A stretch of DNA of 64,000 nt from PALSA-607 sp963737705 (GCA_963737705.1 CAVTTP010000007.1:248001-312000); one strand, 5' to 3'. Counted from the first letter of the stretch, positions 54,703 through 63,543 are shown. Notes: generated by a model from the sequence alone, not told the origin. Translations and numbers: made by a program.

Positions 54703-55461
54703 TTAGCTCCGTCGTCCGACGACGTGCAATTGCGTCGCGATGTCCCGGAAGGCCGGCAGCTCGGACGCCTCGAATTCCAAGGCGATCAACGCGTCAACGG
54801 CGGCGGGGTCAGCGTCGAGTGATCCACCTGGCACCAGATCTGCGAAGACCCTCGAGCCGTGGGTAGCGATCACCGTCAACCCCGCGGCCCCAAGCAGTGC
54901 CTCGAGGTCGTCCAGCGCAAACCTCCGAGGAGCCGGGTCAGTAGCCGAATATCGCCCGAGCGGGTCGCGCAGGGCGTGCAGCGCCTCATCGAAACGCCCG
55001 GCCGCCGCCCGATGCAGCACCGCAGCGATTCGGTTTGCCGCCACGACACTCACGATGCCGCGTTGCCGCAAGACGCCGGCGACTGCAGCGAGGGCCGCCG
55101 CAGGGTCGTCGACGATCTCGAGCACGCTGTGCAGAACAACGAGGTCGAAAGACGCTGGCGCTACGACGTCGAGGAGGCTAGCCGCGTCGCCCTGCACACT
55201 GTGGATCCGATCCGTCACGCCCGCATCGGCGGCGCGCCGGACCAGCGCGGCGAGTGAGTCCGGGCTGGCGTCAACCACCGTTACCCGGTGGCCTAGTTCA
55301 GCCAACGGCACCGCGAAACCGCCGGTACCGCCGCCTGCGTCGAGGACGTCGAGCTGTTCGCGGCCGGTCGTGTCGACGAGATCGACGAGCAGCGCACGAA
55401 CGCTGCGCCAGACGACAGCCGTTCGCACCGAGCCGCGGGTTCGCAGTCGGTCGGCAGCCAT
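54703..55461 (-). CDS. SAM-dependent methyltransferase
   Basis: 252 residues from ATG 55461 (AAGGTG at good spacing; a GTG three codons earlier is possible). Class I methyltransferase fold: motif I VLDAGGGTGGFAVPLAE, acidic loop VVDASP, motif II-like FDLVVLHSVLEIVDDP and motif post-II LRQRGIVSVV. Substrate unknown. It follows the HEPN gene by 10 bp, so it could share the LexA-controlled transcript. Confidence 0.88.
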   Translation of the reverse strand: MAADRLRTRGSVRTAVVWRSVRALLVDLVDTTGREQLDVLDAGGGTGGFAVPLAELGHRVTVVDASPDSLAALVRRAADAGVTDRIHSVQGDAASLLDVVAPASFDLVVLHSVLEIVDDPAAALAAVAGVLRQRGIVSVVAANRIAAVLHRAAAGRFDEALHALRDPLGRYSATDPAPRRFALDDLEALLGAAGLTVIATHGSRVFADLVPGGSLDADPAAVDALIALEFEASELPAFRDIATQLHVVGRRS

Positions 55462-55471
55462 GGGCCGCACC

Positions 55472-56005
55472 TTACCGGCCGCGCCCCGTTCGCAGGCCTG
55501 AGCCGCCTCGACGCCGGCCGCGCTCGGTTAGCTGGCTCGGCGCCGCCTCGACCGGTAGCGCTGGTTGATGCGTGACGCCGATCGTGGTTTCGGCCAGCGC
55601 GAGGAAGGTCGCACTGTCGCGCAGTAGATCGTCGGCCTCGCGGGCACTCACTGATCCGTCAAGGCCGGCTTCGGCCGCGGCGCGCTTGGTCGCGCCGGCC
55701 GCGAAGAACGCGGCCCACTCGGCAAGCTCGGGTGCGACCTGCGTGAGCAGGACCCAGGCGTTGCGGGAGCGACGGACGCGCCGAACTCCGGGAATCTCGG
55801 GTCGGGCGCGCGCGGCAAGCACCGCGGCGGCGCAGCGAAGCGCAGCAAGATGCGCACTCGCGTAGCGCTGCGCAGGTCGCGAACTGGTGGCAGCTTCGTC
55901 GAGTCCGTGACGCGCGGCGGCGAGCAGACCCAGTGCGGCGGGCAGCGGCTTGTTCTGCAGCGGCTTGTTCTGCAGCGGCTTGTTCTGCAGCGTCGTCGTC
56001 ACCAT
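55472..56005 (-). CDS. SAV_6107-like HEPN-domain protein
   Basis: 177 residues from ATG 56005 (GGAGGG at good spacing). After three QNKPL repeats near the N-terminus comes an all-helical region with HGLDEAATSSRPAQRYASAHLA and LRCAAAVLAAR, resembling the actinobacterial HEPN family often encoded next to dnaE2 or imuB. HEPN proteins are often RNases or nucleotide-binding toxins, but I cannot confirm the catalytic R-x4-6-H motif: RYASAH (R-x4-H) is a candidate. A perfect LexA box about 160 bp upstream predicts SOS induction. Confidence 0.75.
   Translation of the reverse strand: MVTTTLQNKPLQNKPLQNKPLPAALGLLAAARHGLDEAATSSRPAQRYASAHLAALRCAAAVLAARARPEIPGVRRVRRSRNAWVLLTQVAPELAEWAAFFAAGATKRAAAEAGLDGSVSAREADDLLRDSATFLALAETTIGVTHQPALPVEAAPSQLTERGRRRGGSGLRTGRGR
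55943..55987. repeat. 15-bp tandem repeat, three perfect copies, in the HEPN gene
   Basis: CAGCGGCTTGTTCTG at 55943, 55958 and 55973, identical, encoding QNKPL three times just after the start codon. A copy-number change would keep the frame. Confidence 0.92.
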
Positions 56006-56162
56006 GACGTCACCCTCCTCGTGTTGCCCAGGCTCTTCAGCTACCGAGCGCCAGCTACCGAGCGCCACCGGCGCCCGGGCCGACGGCGGGTCGAGGACCG
56101 TGGCCCGGGCAATGGCAGCGCCCCCAGCGAGCTTTGCGGGACCCCACCCGCCTCGCCCGACT

Positions 56163-56192
56163 GACTTGTTCGAACATACGTTCGAACAAGTC
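56163..56192 (-). promoter_or_regulatory. LexA (SOS) box upstream of the HEPN gene
   Basis: TCGAAC-ATAC-GTTCGA matches the actinobacterial LexA consensus exactly. The palindrome extends to 13 bp per arm (GACTTGTTCGAAC/GTTCGAACAAGTC). TATGTT inside the box could be the -10. It lies between the dnaE2 stop and the HEPN start, so HEPN (and perhaps the methyltransferase) should be induced by DNA damage independently of the mutasome operon. Confidence 0.9.
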
Positions 56193-56230
56193 CCACAGTA
56201 AGCGCGACCCACAAGATTCGTCAAGCCCAT

Positions 56231-59200
56231 TCAGCGAAAGTCGCGTGACGTCCTACGGACCGCCAGCGGCAGTCGCTCGAAACGCTCAGCGACCACGTTG
56301 ACGACGCCCTGCTCCCGCTCGAGACGACCTCGCACCAAGAGAGCAGCCGCTGTGCGCGCCACCCTCCGGTAGTGGATCCAGACGCCGCGCGAACAAATCA
56401 CGTTCACCATGCCGGTCTCGTCCTCGAGGTTGAGGAAGGTGGTTCCGCCCGCGGTCGCCGGCCGTTGCCAGTGGGTCACGACTCCACCGACCAGGACGCG
56501 GCGGCCGGCCTCTGCAGTACGCAGCGCGCTGGCCGTAAGAACACCGAGTTCGTCGAGCCGATCGCGAACGTGTCGGGTCGGATAACCGTCGGTCGTGATT
56601 GCGGTCGCCCATAGGTCGGCCACCGTAACCTCGACATCGCTCATCACGGGCAGAGTGGGAGCGCGCGTTCCAAGCACTGCGCCGGCAAGCCGGTCAGGCG
56701 ACCCTTCGGCTGCTGCGCCAGCAGCCCACAACGCCACCCGCCGACTCATCCCGAAACAGTCGAAGGCCCCGGCCGTCGCCAGCGCCTCGACCTGAGCAGC
56801 CGAGAGCCCGATCCGATGCACCAGGTCGGTCATGTCGGCGTAGGGCCGACCCGCCGCGATGCGCTCGCCAAGAGGATCGGTGATGCCGCGCACGGAAGTC
56901 AGCCCGAGCCGAACCGCCCGCACACCACTGCCTCCATCGACACTGCCTCCATCGACACTGCCTCCATCGACACTGCCTCCATCGACACTGCCTCCATCGA
57001 CACTGCCTCCATCGACACTGCCTCCATCGACTGGTTCGAGAGTGGTCAAGGCTGCACTCGCATTGATGTCTGGCCGCCGCACTTCGACGCCATGTCGACG
57101 CGCGTCAGCGACCAACGACTGAGGCGAGTAGAAGCCCATCGGCTGCGCATTGAGCAGTGCGGCACAAAAAGCCGCCGGGTAGTGCAACTTCAACCACGAA
57201 CTGGCGTACACGAGATAGGCGAAGCTGATGGAGTGACTCTCGGGGAAACCGAAATGCGCGAATGCGGTGAGCTTTTCATAGATCTCGTCGGCGACTGCGC
57301 CGGTAATGCCACGCTCTGCCATCCCGCTGTAGAGCTTGCCGCGCAGTCGTTCCATGCGGGCCGTCGATCGCTTCGAACTCATCGCCTGCCGCAACTCATC
57401 TGACTGCGCCGCCGTGAAGCCGGCGACATCGATCGCCATCTGCATCACTTGTTCTTGAAAGAGCGGAACACCGTAAGTGCGTTCAAGCGAGTTCTTCAGC
57501 AACGGATGGGCATAGGTGGCCTTTTCGAGCCCGTTGCGCCGACGGATGAAGGGATGCACAGAACCGCCCTGAATGGGTCCTGGTCTGATGATGGCGACCT
57601 CAGTGACGAGGTCGTAGAACTTCCGCGGTTTCAAACGGGGCAGGGTCGCCATCTGCGCACGGCTCTCGACCTGGAACACCCCGACCGAGTCGGCGGCGCA
57701 CAACATGTCGTAGACCAATGGATCTTCGGTTGGCACCGTGTCGAGTTGCAGGTCGAGGTCGTAGTGCTCGCGCAGGAGGTCGAATGCACCGTGCAACGCC
57801 GACAACATGCCGAGCCCCAACAGGTCGAACTTCACCAGCCCGGTGCGCGCGCAATCATCTTTGTCCCACTGCAAAACCGTGCGGTTCTCCATGCGGCCCC
57901 ACTCGACAGGACACACTTCGGTGACAGGACGATCGCAGATGACCATGCCACCTGAATGAATGCCGAGATGCCGTGGAAAGCGCAGGATCTGCTCAGCTAG
58001 TTCGATCACATCGTGGGGAATGTCATAGTCGGTACCGGCACCGGTGCCGCTCGCATCCGAGGTGACGGATCCCCAGCTGTCGATCTGTTTCGACCACGCA
58101 TCTTGTTGGCCGGTGGAGTATCCGAGCGCCTTTGCCATGTCGCGGACGGCCGACTTCGGGCGGTAGCTGATCACGTTGGCCACCTGGGCGGTATTCGTTC
58201 GCCCATAGCGGGTGTAGACGTGCTGGATGACTTCTTCGCGACGTCCGCTCTCGATGTCGAGATCGATGTCGGGCGGCCCGTCTCGCTCGGGTGAGAGGAA
58301 CCGTTCGAACAGCAGATGGAAGGCGACCGGATCGGCCTTGGCAATACCGATCGCGAAACACACTGCGGAGTTCGCTGCTGACCCTCGGCCTTGGCACAAG
58401 ATGTCGTTGGCGCGACAGAACTCCACGATCTCCCAGACGATCAGGAAGTAGCCGGGGAAGTTCAGTTGCTCGATCACCTCGAGTTCATGTTCGAGTTGCC
58501 GGTAAGCACCAGGCTGGCGTTCAGCGTCAGGCGGCCCGTACTTCTTCAGCGCACCCTGCATGGCAAGCGCGCGGAGGTAACTCATCTCGGAATGCCCCGC
58601 AGGCACCGGGAAATCCGGCAAACGCGGAGCAACGAGCCGGAGGTCGAACGCGCAATTACGACCGATCTCAGCGGCTAGGTCGACGGCACCGGGATAGCGC
58701 GCGAACCGCGCCGCCATCTCAAAACCCGAACGCAGGTGCGCAGTGCCGGCGGCAGGTAGCCAACCATCCATGTCGTCAAGACCACGACGACCGCGGACGG
58801 CGGCCAGTGCCGCAGCGAGCCGACCACCGCCAGGAGTCGCGTAATGCGCGTTGGTGGTGGCAACCACGCCCAGCTTTCGACGTCCGGCTAAATCGAAGAG
58901 CGCCTCGTTGCGAGTGGAATCGAGCGGGTTGCCGTGATCAGTCAACTCCACGAATACGTTGTCGCGGCCGAACAACGCGACGAGCCTGTCCAGCTCAGCC
59001 GCTGCAGCAGGAAACCCTTCTGCGGCAAGGGCTTTCGGGACGCTGCCTTTGCGACACCCGGTGAGAACGACCCAATGACCGTCGTGCGACTCCGCCAGTT
59101 CTTCGAGATCGTAGGTGGGTCGGCCTTTCTCCTTGCCGGCCAGTTGCGCCGAGCTGATTGCCATCGAGAGCCGGCGGTACCCTTCCGGGTCACGCGCGAG

Positions 59201-59659
59201 GACGAGCAGATGGTCACCTTCAGGATCGGCGATGCCGTTTTGCGGTGTGCGTAGACCAAGACTGAGTTCGGCACCGAACACCGTGCGAACACCGAGTTCA
59301 CCGGCTGCCTCGGCAAAGCGCACGACGCCGTAGAACCCGTCGTGGTCGGTGATGGCGAGGGTTTCGATCCCGAGTCGTGCCGCCTCTTCGGCAAGTTCTT
59401 CGGGTTCGCTCGCGCCGTCAAGAAAACTGAAGTTGGAATGACAGTGCAGTTCGGCGTATGGCACTACCGGCTGCGTCGATGCAGCGGTTGCGGGTGGCAG
59501 CTCCGCGCGCTGGTAACGCTCACGTTTGCGCGACCAGGCCGGACTGTCGCCGCCATCACCGTCGACCGGCTTGTACCCCGGATTGGGTGCCGGCTTGGGC
59601 CTGCCCGACAGCTGGCGTTCGAGTTCACGCCACGGGATGTCGGGATTATTGAAGCCCAC
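56231..59659 (-). CDS. dnaE2: Error-prone DNA polymerase DnaE2
   Basis: Second C-family polymerase, the catalytic part of the mutasome that performs mutagenic lesion bypass. 1142 residues. N-terminus MGFNNPDIPWRELERQLSG is typical. PHP domain YAELHCHSNFSFLDGAS and ITDHDG; polymerase motif PDIDLDIESGRREE (about 462-475). The C-terminal part has an OB domain (VLVGGVVTHWQRPATAG). An insertion of seven VDGGS repeats lies just before the conserved VRLGLTSVRG. GTG start 35 bp after imuB with AGGGG upstream; transcription presumably from the imuA' LexA-controlled promoter. Confidence 0.95.
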   Translation of the reverse strand: MGFNNPDIPWRELERQLSGRPKPAPNPGYKPVDGDGGDSPAWSRKRERYQRAELPPATAASTQPVVPYAELHCHSNFSFLDGASEPEELAEEAARLGIETLAITDHDGFYGVVRFAEAAGELGVRTVFGAELSLGLRTPQNGIADPEGDHLLVLARDPEGYRRLSMAISSAQLAGKEKGRPTYDLEELAESHDGHWVVLTGCRKGSVPKALAAEGFPAAAAELDRLVALFGRDNVFVELTDHGNPLDSTRNEALFDLAGRRKLGVVATTNAHYATPGGGRLAAALAAVRGRRGLDDMDGWLPAAGTAHLRSGFEMAARFARYPGAVDLAAEIGRNCAFDLRLVAPRLPDFPVPAGHSEMSYLRALAMQGALKKYGPPDAERQPGAYRQLEHELEVIEQLNFPGYFLIVWEIVEFCRANDILCQGRGSAANSAVCFAIGIAKADPVAFHLLFERFLSPERDGPPDIDLDIESGRREEVIQHVYTRYGRTNTAQVANVISYRPKSAVRDMAKALGYSTGQQDAWSKQIDSWGSVTSDASGTGAGTDYDIPHDVIELAEQILRFPRHLGIHSGGMVICDRPVTEVCPVEWGRMENRTVLQWDKDDCARTGLVKFDLLGLGMLSALHGAFDLLREHYDLDLQLDTVPTEDPLVYDMLCAADSVGVFQVESRAQMATLPRLKPRKFYDLVTEVAIIRPGPIQGGSVHPFIRRRNGLEKATYAHPLLKNSLERTYGVPLFQEQVMQMAIDVAGFTAAQSDELRQAMSSKRSTARMERLRGKLYSGMAERGITGAVADEIYEKLTAFAHFGFPESHSISFAYLVYASSWLKLHYPAAFCAALLNAQPMGFYSPQSLVADARRHGVEVRRPDINASAALTTLEPVDGGSVDGGSVDGGSVDGGSVDGGSVDGGSVDGGSGVRAVRLGLTSVRGITDPLGERIAAGRPYADMTDLVHRIGLSAAQVEALATAGAFDCFGMSRRVALWAAGAAAEGSPDRLAGAVLGTRAPTLPVMSDVEVTVADLWATAITTDGYPTRHVRDRLDELGVLTASALRTAEAGRRVLVGGVVTHWQRPATAGGTTFLNLEDETGMVNVICSRGVWIHYRRVARTAAALLVRGRLEREQGVVNVVAERFERLPLAVRRTSRDFR
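56926..57030. repeat. 15-bp minisatellite, seven perfect copies, in dnaE2
   Basis: CACTGCCTCCATCGA repeated seven times without a mismatch (105 bp), encoding seven tandem VDGGS units between LTTLEP and VRAVRLGL of DnaE2. All copies are identical even at silent positions, which implies recent expansion by slippage or recombination. Confidence 0.96.
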
Positions 59660-59694
59660 AGCGACCCCTAGTCATGTCGCGACGGCGGCGCGCG

Positions 59695-61263
59695 TTAGTC
59701 ATAGATGGCCTCGACCGACCAGCGGCCGTTCTCGCACACCATCAGCAGACCGGCGCCATCGATGGTCGCGATCTGGAAACGTGCACGGCGCCGTGCAGTT
59801 AGGCGGTCCCACCAGCGGACGTCGAGGGGCCAGGGTCCGGCCCACCCGGCGATCGCCACTGGTGGTTGCTGCCCGATACGCAACCAACCCGGGGCTGCGG
59901 AGACGACACACCGGCCGCTCACCACCACGGGATTGCCACCTACGTCAGTGACCGTGGCTGGCTGTGCTGACTTGAGCACCGTGGCAGGCGATGGTGCGGG
60001 CAACCGGCCCGGCCACGGCCACGCATCGGCGGGCAGTACGTCGCGAGGTTCACCCCACGACACCAGCCTGATCTGTTCGGCCACATCACGGCCGGCGCCG
60101 ACGACCGCTGTGACCACCGCGTCAGGCCCGAGCATGCCCTGAACGCGAGCGAGCGCACGGTCGATCTGCTCGAGGTCGCCGCCGGGGCCGCTCGAACCGC
60201 CAGCTTCAGCGCCCCACAGAGAAAGCTGGCGGCCGTCGTCATGAATGACTTCGTCGGGCACCAATCGCAAGAACACCAACCCGCTCGACGGCTGCCCGTC
60301 GTCGGATCGGATGGTGCCGGACAACCAGCCGTCGAGTTGCCAGCGGGTGCGATCGGCAATGGCATTGGCGGTGAAGCCGGTGGTCGACACACTGCCGTGC
60401 CGCCAACTGCGCGACAGTTGTTCACCGTTTTCAGTGCACGCTTCGATGCTGATGCGGATACAAGCAAGACCCCGAGCTGCCAGCCGCTCATGCAACTGCT
60501 CGGCCAGCGTCTTGGCAACGAAAGTAGCGGTGTCGACGCGGTCGATCGGAGGGTCGAGCGTCATCTCGACATCAAGATCGGGCGGCGCAACGCGAGCTGA
60601 CGGTGGTCGTATCTCGATACCGCGAGCGAGATCATGGACATAGGCGCCGTCAGGCCCGAACCTGGCAAGCACATCACTACGAGGTAAGCCGGCGAAATCA
60701 CCGAGCGTATGGATGCCGAGTCTGATCAGTAGATCGGCGAGTTCGGGTCGGTCGAGAACCCGAATCGGCAGCGGCGCAAGGAAAATTGCCGCTTCACCGG
60801 CAGGCACGATGGACGCGGCATAGGCAGCTTGGGTAGCAGCGAAGATGCCGTCAGCAATACCGACTTGGACGTCGTACCTGGTCGCATCGCAAACAGCCCG
60901 CGCAATGGTGGCGAGCAACGGCAATTCCCCTTGGTAGTAACGGGCCGCACCCCGCGCGGCCACAACCAGCAATCCGGGCCGGATGATCTCGATGCCGGGG
61001 ACGATCGCTTCGACCGCAACTGCCACCGACTCGAAAAGTCGGGCGTCACGAGCAGGGTCATGGTTGTAGACCGTGAGCTCAGGACACTTCGACTGCGCAT
61101 CGCGACGTCGCTGGCCGCGACGCACCCCGTCGAGACGGGCAGCGGCCGAGCAAGCGATGACGCGATTCGCGTGCATGACGGCACCCGGCAATTCGGCGCC
61201 GCCGCCGGCGGCGATCACCGGCCAGTCAGGACACCACACAGCAAGAGCGCGGACCGCTGTCAT
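59695..61263 (-). CDS. imuB: ImuB, catalytically dead Y-family polymerase
   Basis: 522 residues. Y-family-like N-terminal fold (ALAVWCPDWPV, CSAAARLDGVRRGQRRRDAQ) but without the acidic catalytic residues, as in known ImuB. QLSLWG near residue 346 is a beta-clamp-binding motif, fitting its role as the hub that brings DnaE2 and ImuA' to the clamp. A C-terminal regulatory region follows (WPLDVRWWDR). ATGA overlap with imuA'. Confidence 0.93.
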   Translation of the reverse strand: MTAVRALAVWCPDWPVIAAGGGAELPGAVMHANRVIACSAAARLDGVRRGQRRRDAQSKCPELTVYNHDPARDARLFESVAVAVEAIVPGIEIIRPGLLVVAARGAARYYQGELPLLATIARAVCDATRYDVQVGIADGIFAATQAAYAASIVPAGEAAIFLAPLPIRVLDRPELADLLIRLGIHTLGDFAGLPRSDVLARFGPDGAYVHDLARGIEIRPPSARVAPPDLDVEMTLDPPIDRVDTATFVAKTLAEQLHERLAARGLACIRISIEACTENGEQLSRSWRHGSVSTTGFTANAIADRTRWQLDGWLSGTIRSDDGQPSSGLVFLRLVPDEVIHDDGRQLSLWGAEAGGSSGPGGDLEQIDRALARVQGMLGPDAVVTAVVGAGRDVAEQIRLVSWGEPRDVLPADAWPWPGRLPAPSPATVLKSAQPATVTDVGGNPVVVSGRCVVSAAPGWLRIGQQPPVAIAGWAGPWPLDVRWWDRLTARRRARFQIATIDGAGLLMVCENGRWSVEAIYD

Positions 61264-61937
61264 AAGGCCTGCGGCAACTGTCCTGAGGCCTTCTGTTCTG
61301 AAGCCTGCGGCAACTGTTCTGAAGCCTGCGGCAACCAGACCGTGGCGCGCCGCGGCCGGACCGCCGCCCCACGACCAAGCGACTGCACCTCAAGTTCGTG
61401 GGCCTGCAGGTACCCGTGGCCTGCCCCGAGCCCGTGCCAGCGCTGCTCGATGACCGTGAGACCAATCTGACTGCCTTCCCACTTGGCTGTTGTCAGCAGC
61501 ACCGCCGACCGTTCGCGGGCCCTGGCGCTCAACCGGCGCATATCCGCTTCGCGGGCGCGCAGCGGCGGGTGGATGACCACGATGTCGAATGCCTCGAGCA
61601 GGCTGGCGACCACTGAGGGCCACTGCTCCCCTGGCTCGGCTACCCGGACGAACCTTTCAAGATCGACGCCGGCCTCCGCCGCTGCGGCACTGCCGAGCAA
61701 CGGCGACCCGACCTCTGCACACCAGCCCTGGTGCTGGGAGACCTCCGCCAGCAACGCCAGCACTAGGGACGACGAGCCGCTCACGGTGACGGTCGAACCG
61801 CGCCGCACTCCCCTTTCGGGAAAAAGCTCGGCCAACGCCTGCGGCACCGGCAAAAGCTCCTTGCCACCGGCCCCGCGAAGCTGCTCGAGGAGGTCTGGTG
61901 ACAGGCCTTCGAGTGACGATGCGGCGGAGCGGAGCAT
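61260..61937 (-). CDS. imuA: ImuA' mutasome accessory protein (RecA-like)
   Basis: 225 residues from ATG 61937. A degenerate RecA-like fold: GSTVTVSGSSSLVLALLAE where a Walker A would be, and FDIVVIHPP. Binds ImuB in the mutasome. The C-terminal tail contains PQASEQ repeats from a 21-bp duplication. The ATG lies six bases after a GATACT -10 and is probably leaderless; earlier in-frame ATGs fall inside the LexA box. First gene of imuA'-imuB-dnaE2. Confidence 0.88.
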   Translation of the reverse strand: MLRSAASSLEGLSPDLLEQLRGAGGKELLPVPQALAELFPERGVRRGSTVTVSGSSSLVLALLAEVSQHQGWCAEVGSPLLGSAAAAEAGVDLERFVRVAEPGEQWPSVVASLLEAFDIVVIHPPLRAREADMRRLSARARERSAVLLTTAKWEGSQIGLTVIEQRWHGLGAGHGYLQAHELEVQSLGRGAAVRPRRATVWLPQASEQLPQASEQKASGQLPQAL

Positions 61938-61943
61938 CCCTTG

Positions 61944-61973
61944 AGTATCGAACATATGTTCGAACGCCGTCAA
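61944..61973 (-). promoter_or_regulatory. LexA-controlled promoter of the mutasome operon
   Basis: On the minus strand: -35 TTGACG (61973-61968), 18-bp spacer, -10 GATACT (61949-61944), then six bases to the imuA' ATG. The LexA box TCGAAC-ATAT-GTTCGA (61948-61963) fills the spacer and overlaps the -10, the expected layout for repression by LexA and induction by DNA damage. Confidence 0.85.
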
Positions 61974-61996
61974 TGCAGGGTCGCCCACGGGATCTC

Positions 61997-62002
61997 TAGG
62001 AT
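61997..62002 (+). promoter_or_regulatory. -10 hexamer TAGGAT of a probable leaderless gene
   Basis: TAGGAT ends six bases before the GTG of the GNAT gene; no Shine-Dalgarno is present. Divergent from the mutasome promoter, 34 bp away from its LexA box. Confidence 0.5.
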
Positions 62003-62008
62003 CGGCGG

Positions 62009-62500
62009 GTGGCGATCAACGAAACGGCCAGCGACGTCGTCCTGCGTGTCGTGCCGTGGGACAACCCCCATGCCGAGGAGCTGCGCGCTGCTCAGCGCGC
62101 CGACATCGTGGCCCGCTATGGCGGCGATTTCGAACCTGGGCATCGTCCGACGGCGGCCGACATTGCAGTGTTTGTGGTCGCGTATGACGGCGAAACACCA
62201 ATCGCGTGCGGGGCCTTCCGCGACCTAGCGGGCGACGAGCAGCCGACCGTCGAGGTCAAGCGGATGTATGTGCGGCCGGAGTACCGGGGTCGCAAGATCG
62301 GCCAGCTCATCCTGCGCGACCTCGAAACTCGTGCCCGGCAGCGAGGGGCGACGCGCGTGCGACTTGAGACCGGTACCCGACAGCCCGAAGCTGTGCGGCT
62401 CTATGAAAGCGCCGGCTACCGGCAGATCCCGAACTTCGGCGACTACGTCGACGCCCCTGCCAGCCTCTGCTTCGAACGCATCCTGGAGGCAATCGAATGA
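62009..62500 (+). CDS. GNAT-family N-acetyltransferase
   Basis: 163 residues. Acetyl-CoA-binding motif A VEVKRMYVRPEYRGRKIGQL (Arg/Gly loop RPEYRGRKIG) and motif B region RLYESAGYRQIPNFGDY, the latter close to acetyltransferases of small molecules. Substrate unknown. GTG start directly after a -10-like hexamer. Ends in an ATGA overlap with the following deacylase gene, so the two are coupled. Confidence 0.9.
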   Translation: MAINETASDVVLRVVPWDNPHAEELRAAQRADIVARYGGDFEPGHRPTAADIAVFVVAYDGETPIACGAFRDLAGDEQPTVEVKRMYVRPEYRGRKIGQLILRDLETRARQRGATRVRLETGTRQPEAVRLYESAGYRQIPNFGDYVDAPASLCFERILEAIE

Positions 62501-62973
62501 GTGAGCTGCACCCCAATGCCGTGCGCGTTCAAGACGCACTAATTGCAGCGGGCGCAAAGGGCAGCGTGCGAATGCTCGACGAATCGGCCCGCACGGCCGC
62601 TGAAGCTGCCGCCGCGTTGGGCGTCGAAGTCGGGCAGATCACCAACAGCCTGATCTTTGTAGCGGACGGCGAACCGTTGCTCGTCCTGACCAGCGGCCGT
62701 CATCGGGTCGACACCTCGAAGGTGGCTGAGCTGGTGGGTGTGACCAAGGTCAGCCGAGCTGACGCGGACTTCGTCCGCGAGCACGCTGGCGTGGCGATCG
62801 GCGGCGTCTCCCCCATCGGTCACCCCCGGCCCCTACGCACCCTCGTCGATGTCGCTTTGAATGACTACGACGTGGTGTGGGCTGCGGCCGGGCATACGCA
62901 CGCAGTGTTTCCGACAACCTTCGATGAGCTGCTCACCCTCACCGGCGGCACGCCCGCCGATGTCGGCGCGTAA
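62497..62973 (+). CDS. YbaK/ProX-type aminoacyl-tRNA deacylase
   Basis: 158 residues. Family strings: SARTAAEAAAALGVEVGQI, TNSLIFVADGEPLLVLTSG, the conserved-Asp/Lys region TSKVAELVGV and AIGGVSPIGHP. It differs clearly from the YbaK-like protein near 13.2 kb and belongs to another subgroup (PrdX/ProX type), which hydrolyses mischarged tRNAs. Co-translated with the GNAT gene. Confidence 0.9.
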   Translation: MSELHPNAVRVQDALIAAGAKGSVRMLDESARTAAEAAAALGVEVGQITNSLIFVADGEPLLVLTSGRHRVDTSKVAELVGVTKVSRADADFVREHAGVAIGGVSPIGHPRPLRTLVDVALNDYDVVWAAAGHTHAVFPTTFDELLTLTGGTPADVGA

Positions 62974-62987
62974 GGCAGAATGGGCTT

Positions 62988-63212
62988 ATGGCTACTGCAG
63001 ACTCCGACCAATCGCCGTCCGCTGACGAAAGCGAACCACCGAAGGCGACCGCATCGGCCGACGAAGAATTGCGCATCCGCTATCGCGAAGCGCTCGAACG
63101 CAAGCGCGCGGGCGGGTCAGCCGCGGCGACCGGTCACGGAGCCGACCGGCCGAACGCACCCACGAGCAACGACAAGGTCAAGCGCACCTTTCGGCGTCGC
63201 GCTGGCGGCTGA
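62988..63212 (+). CDS. DUF5302-type small protein
   Basis: 74 residues. Acidic, Ser/Ala-rich start, then ELRIRYREALERKRAGG and a basic end KVKRTFRRRAGG, the pattern of DUF5302 proteins of Actinomycetota. Probably disordered; function unknown. Starts 14 bp after the deacylase gene. Confidence 0.75.
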   Translation: MATADSDQSPSADESEPPKATASADEELRIRYREALERKRAGGSAAATGHGADRPNAPTSNDKVKRTFRRRAGG

Positions 63213-63224
63213 GCCGCGATTCCG

Positions 63225-63494
63225 TCATGACGGCGGTCCCTGCTGTGGTTTCGTCAGGTAGCTGACCGCCGCGACAACGAGCAGTCCGATGACAAGCAAG
63301 ATGCCCGTCACCCGTAGACCCGGGACCACACCCGCATGCCAGTCGATAAAACTAGGGCACTTTTCGACGTCGGGCCGACATCCCTTGCTTTCGTCGAAGA
63401 CGCCGGCAGCGAGTGTGGAGACGAGCACGCCCATCGTCAGACTGACAGCCGCGACCGCGACAATCGCTAGCACGTGAGCGCGGCGCCGGCTCAT
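63225..63494 (-). CDS. Small membrane protein of unknown function
   Basis: 89 residues from ATG 63494. Two membrane segments (about 7-31 and 60-80) separated by an external loop with two cysteines (GCRPDVEKCP) that could form a disulfide. Basic N-terminus MSRRRAH, so the N-terminus is predicted inside. Family not recognised. Converges with the DUF5302 gene. Confidence 0.7.
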   Translation of the reverse strand: MSRRRAHVLAIVAVAAVSLTMGVLVSTLAAGVFDESKGCRPDVEKCPSFIDWHAGVVPGLRVTGILLVIGLLVVAAVSYLTKPQQGPPS

Positions 63495-63543
63495 CGCGAA
63501 TGTCAGCCTCCGATCACCTTGGTACTAGGCGAAACCGTAGCGC

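Noticed and set aside
56926..57030. Possible CRISPR-like array
   Set aside because: Units are directly adjacent 15-mers without spacers and encode VDGGS in frame inside dnaE2; a minisatellite, not CRISPR. The other tandem repeats also lack spacers.
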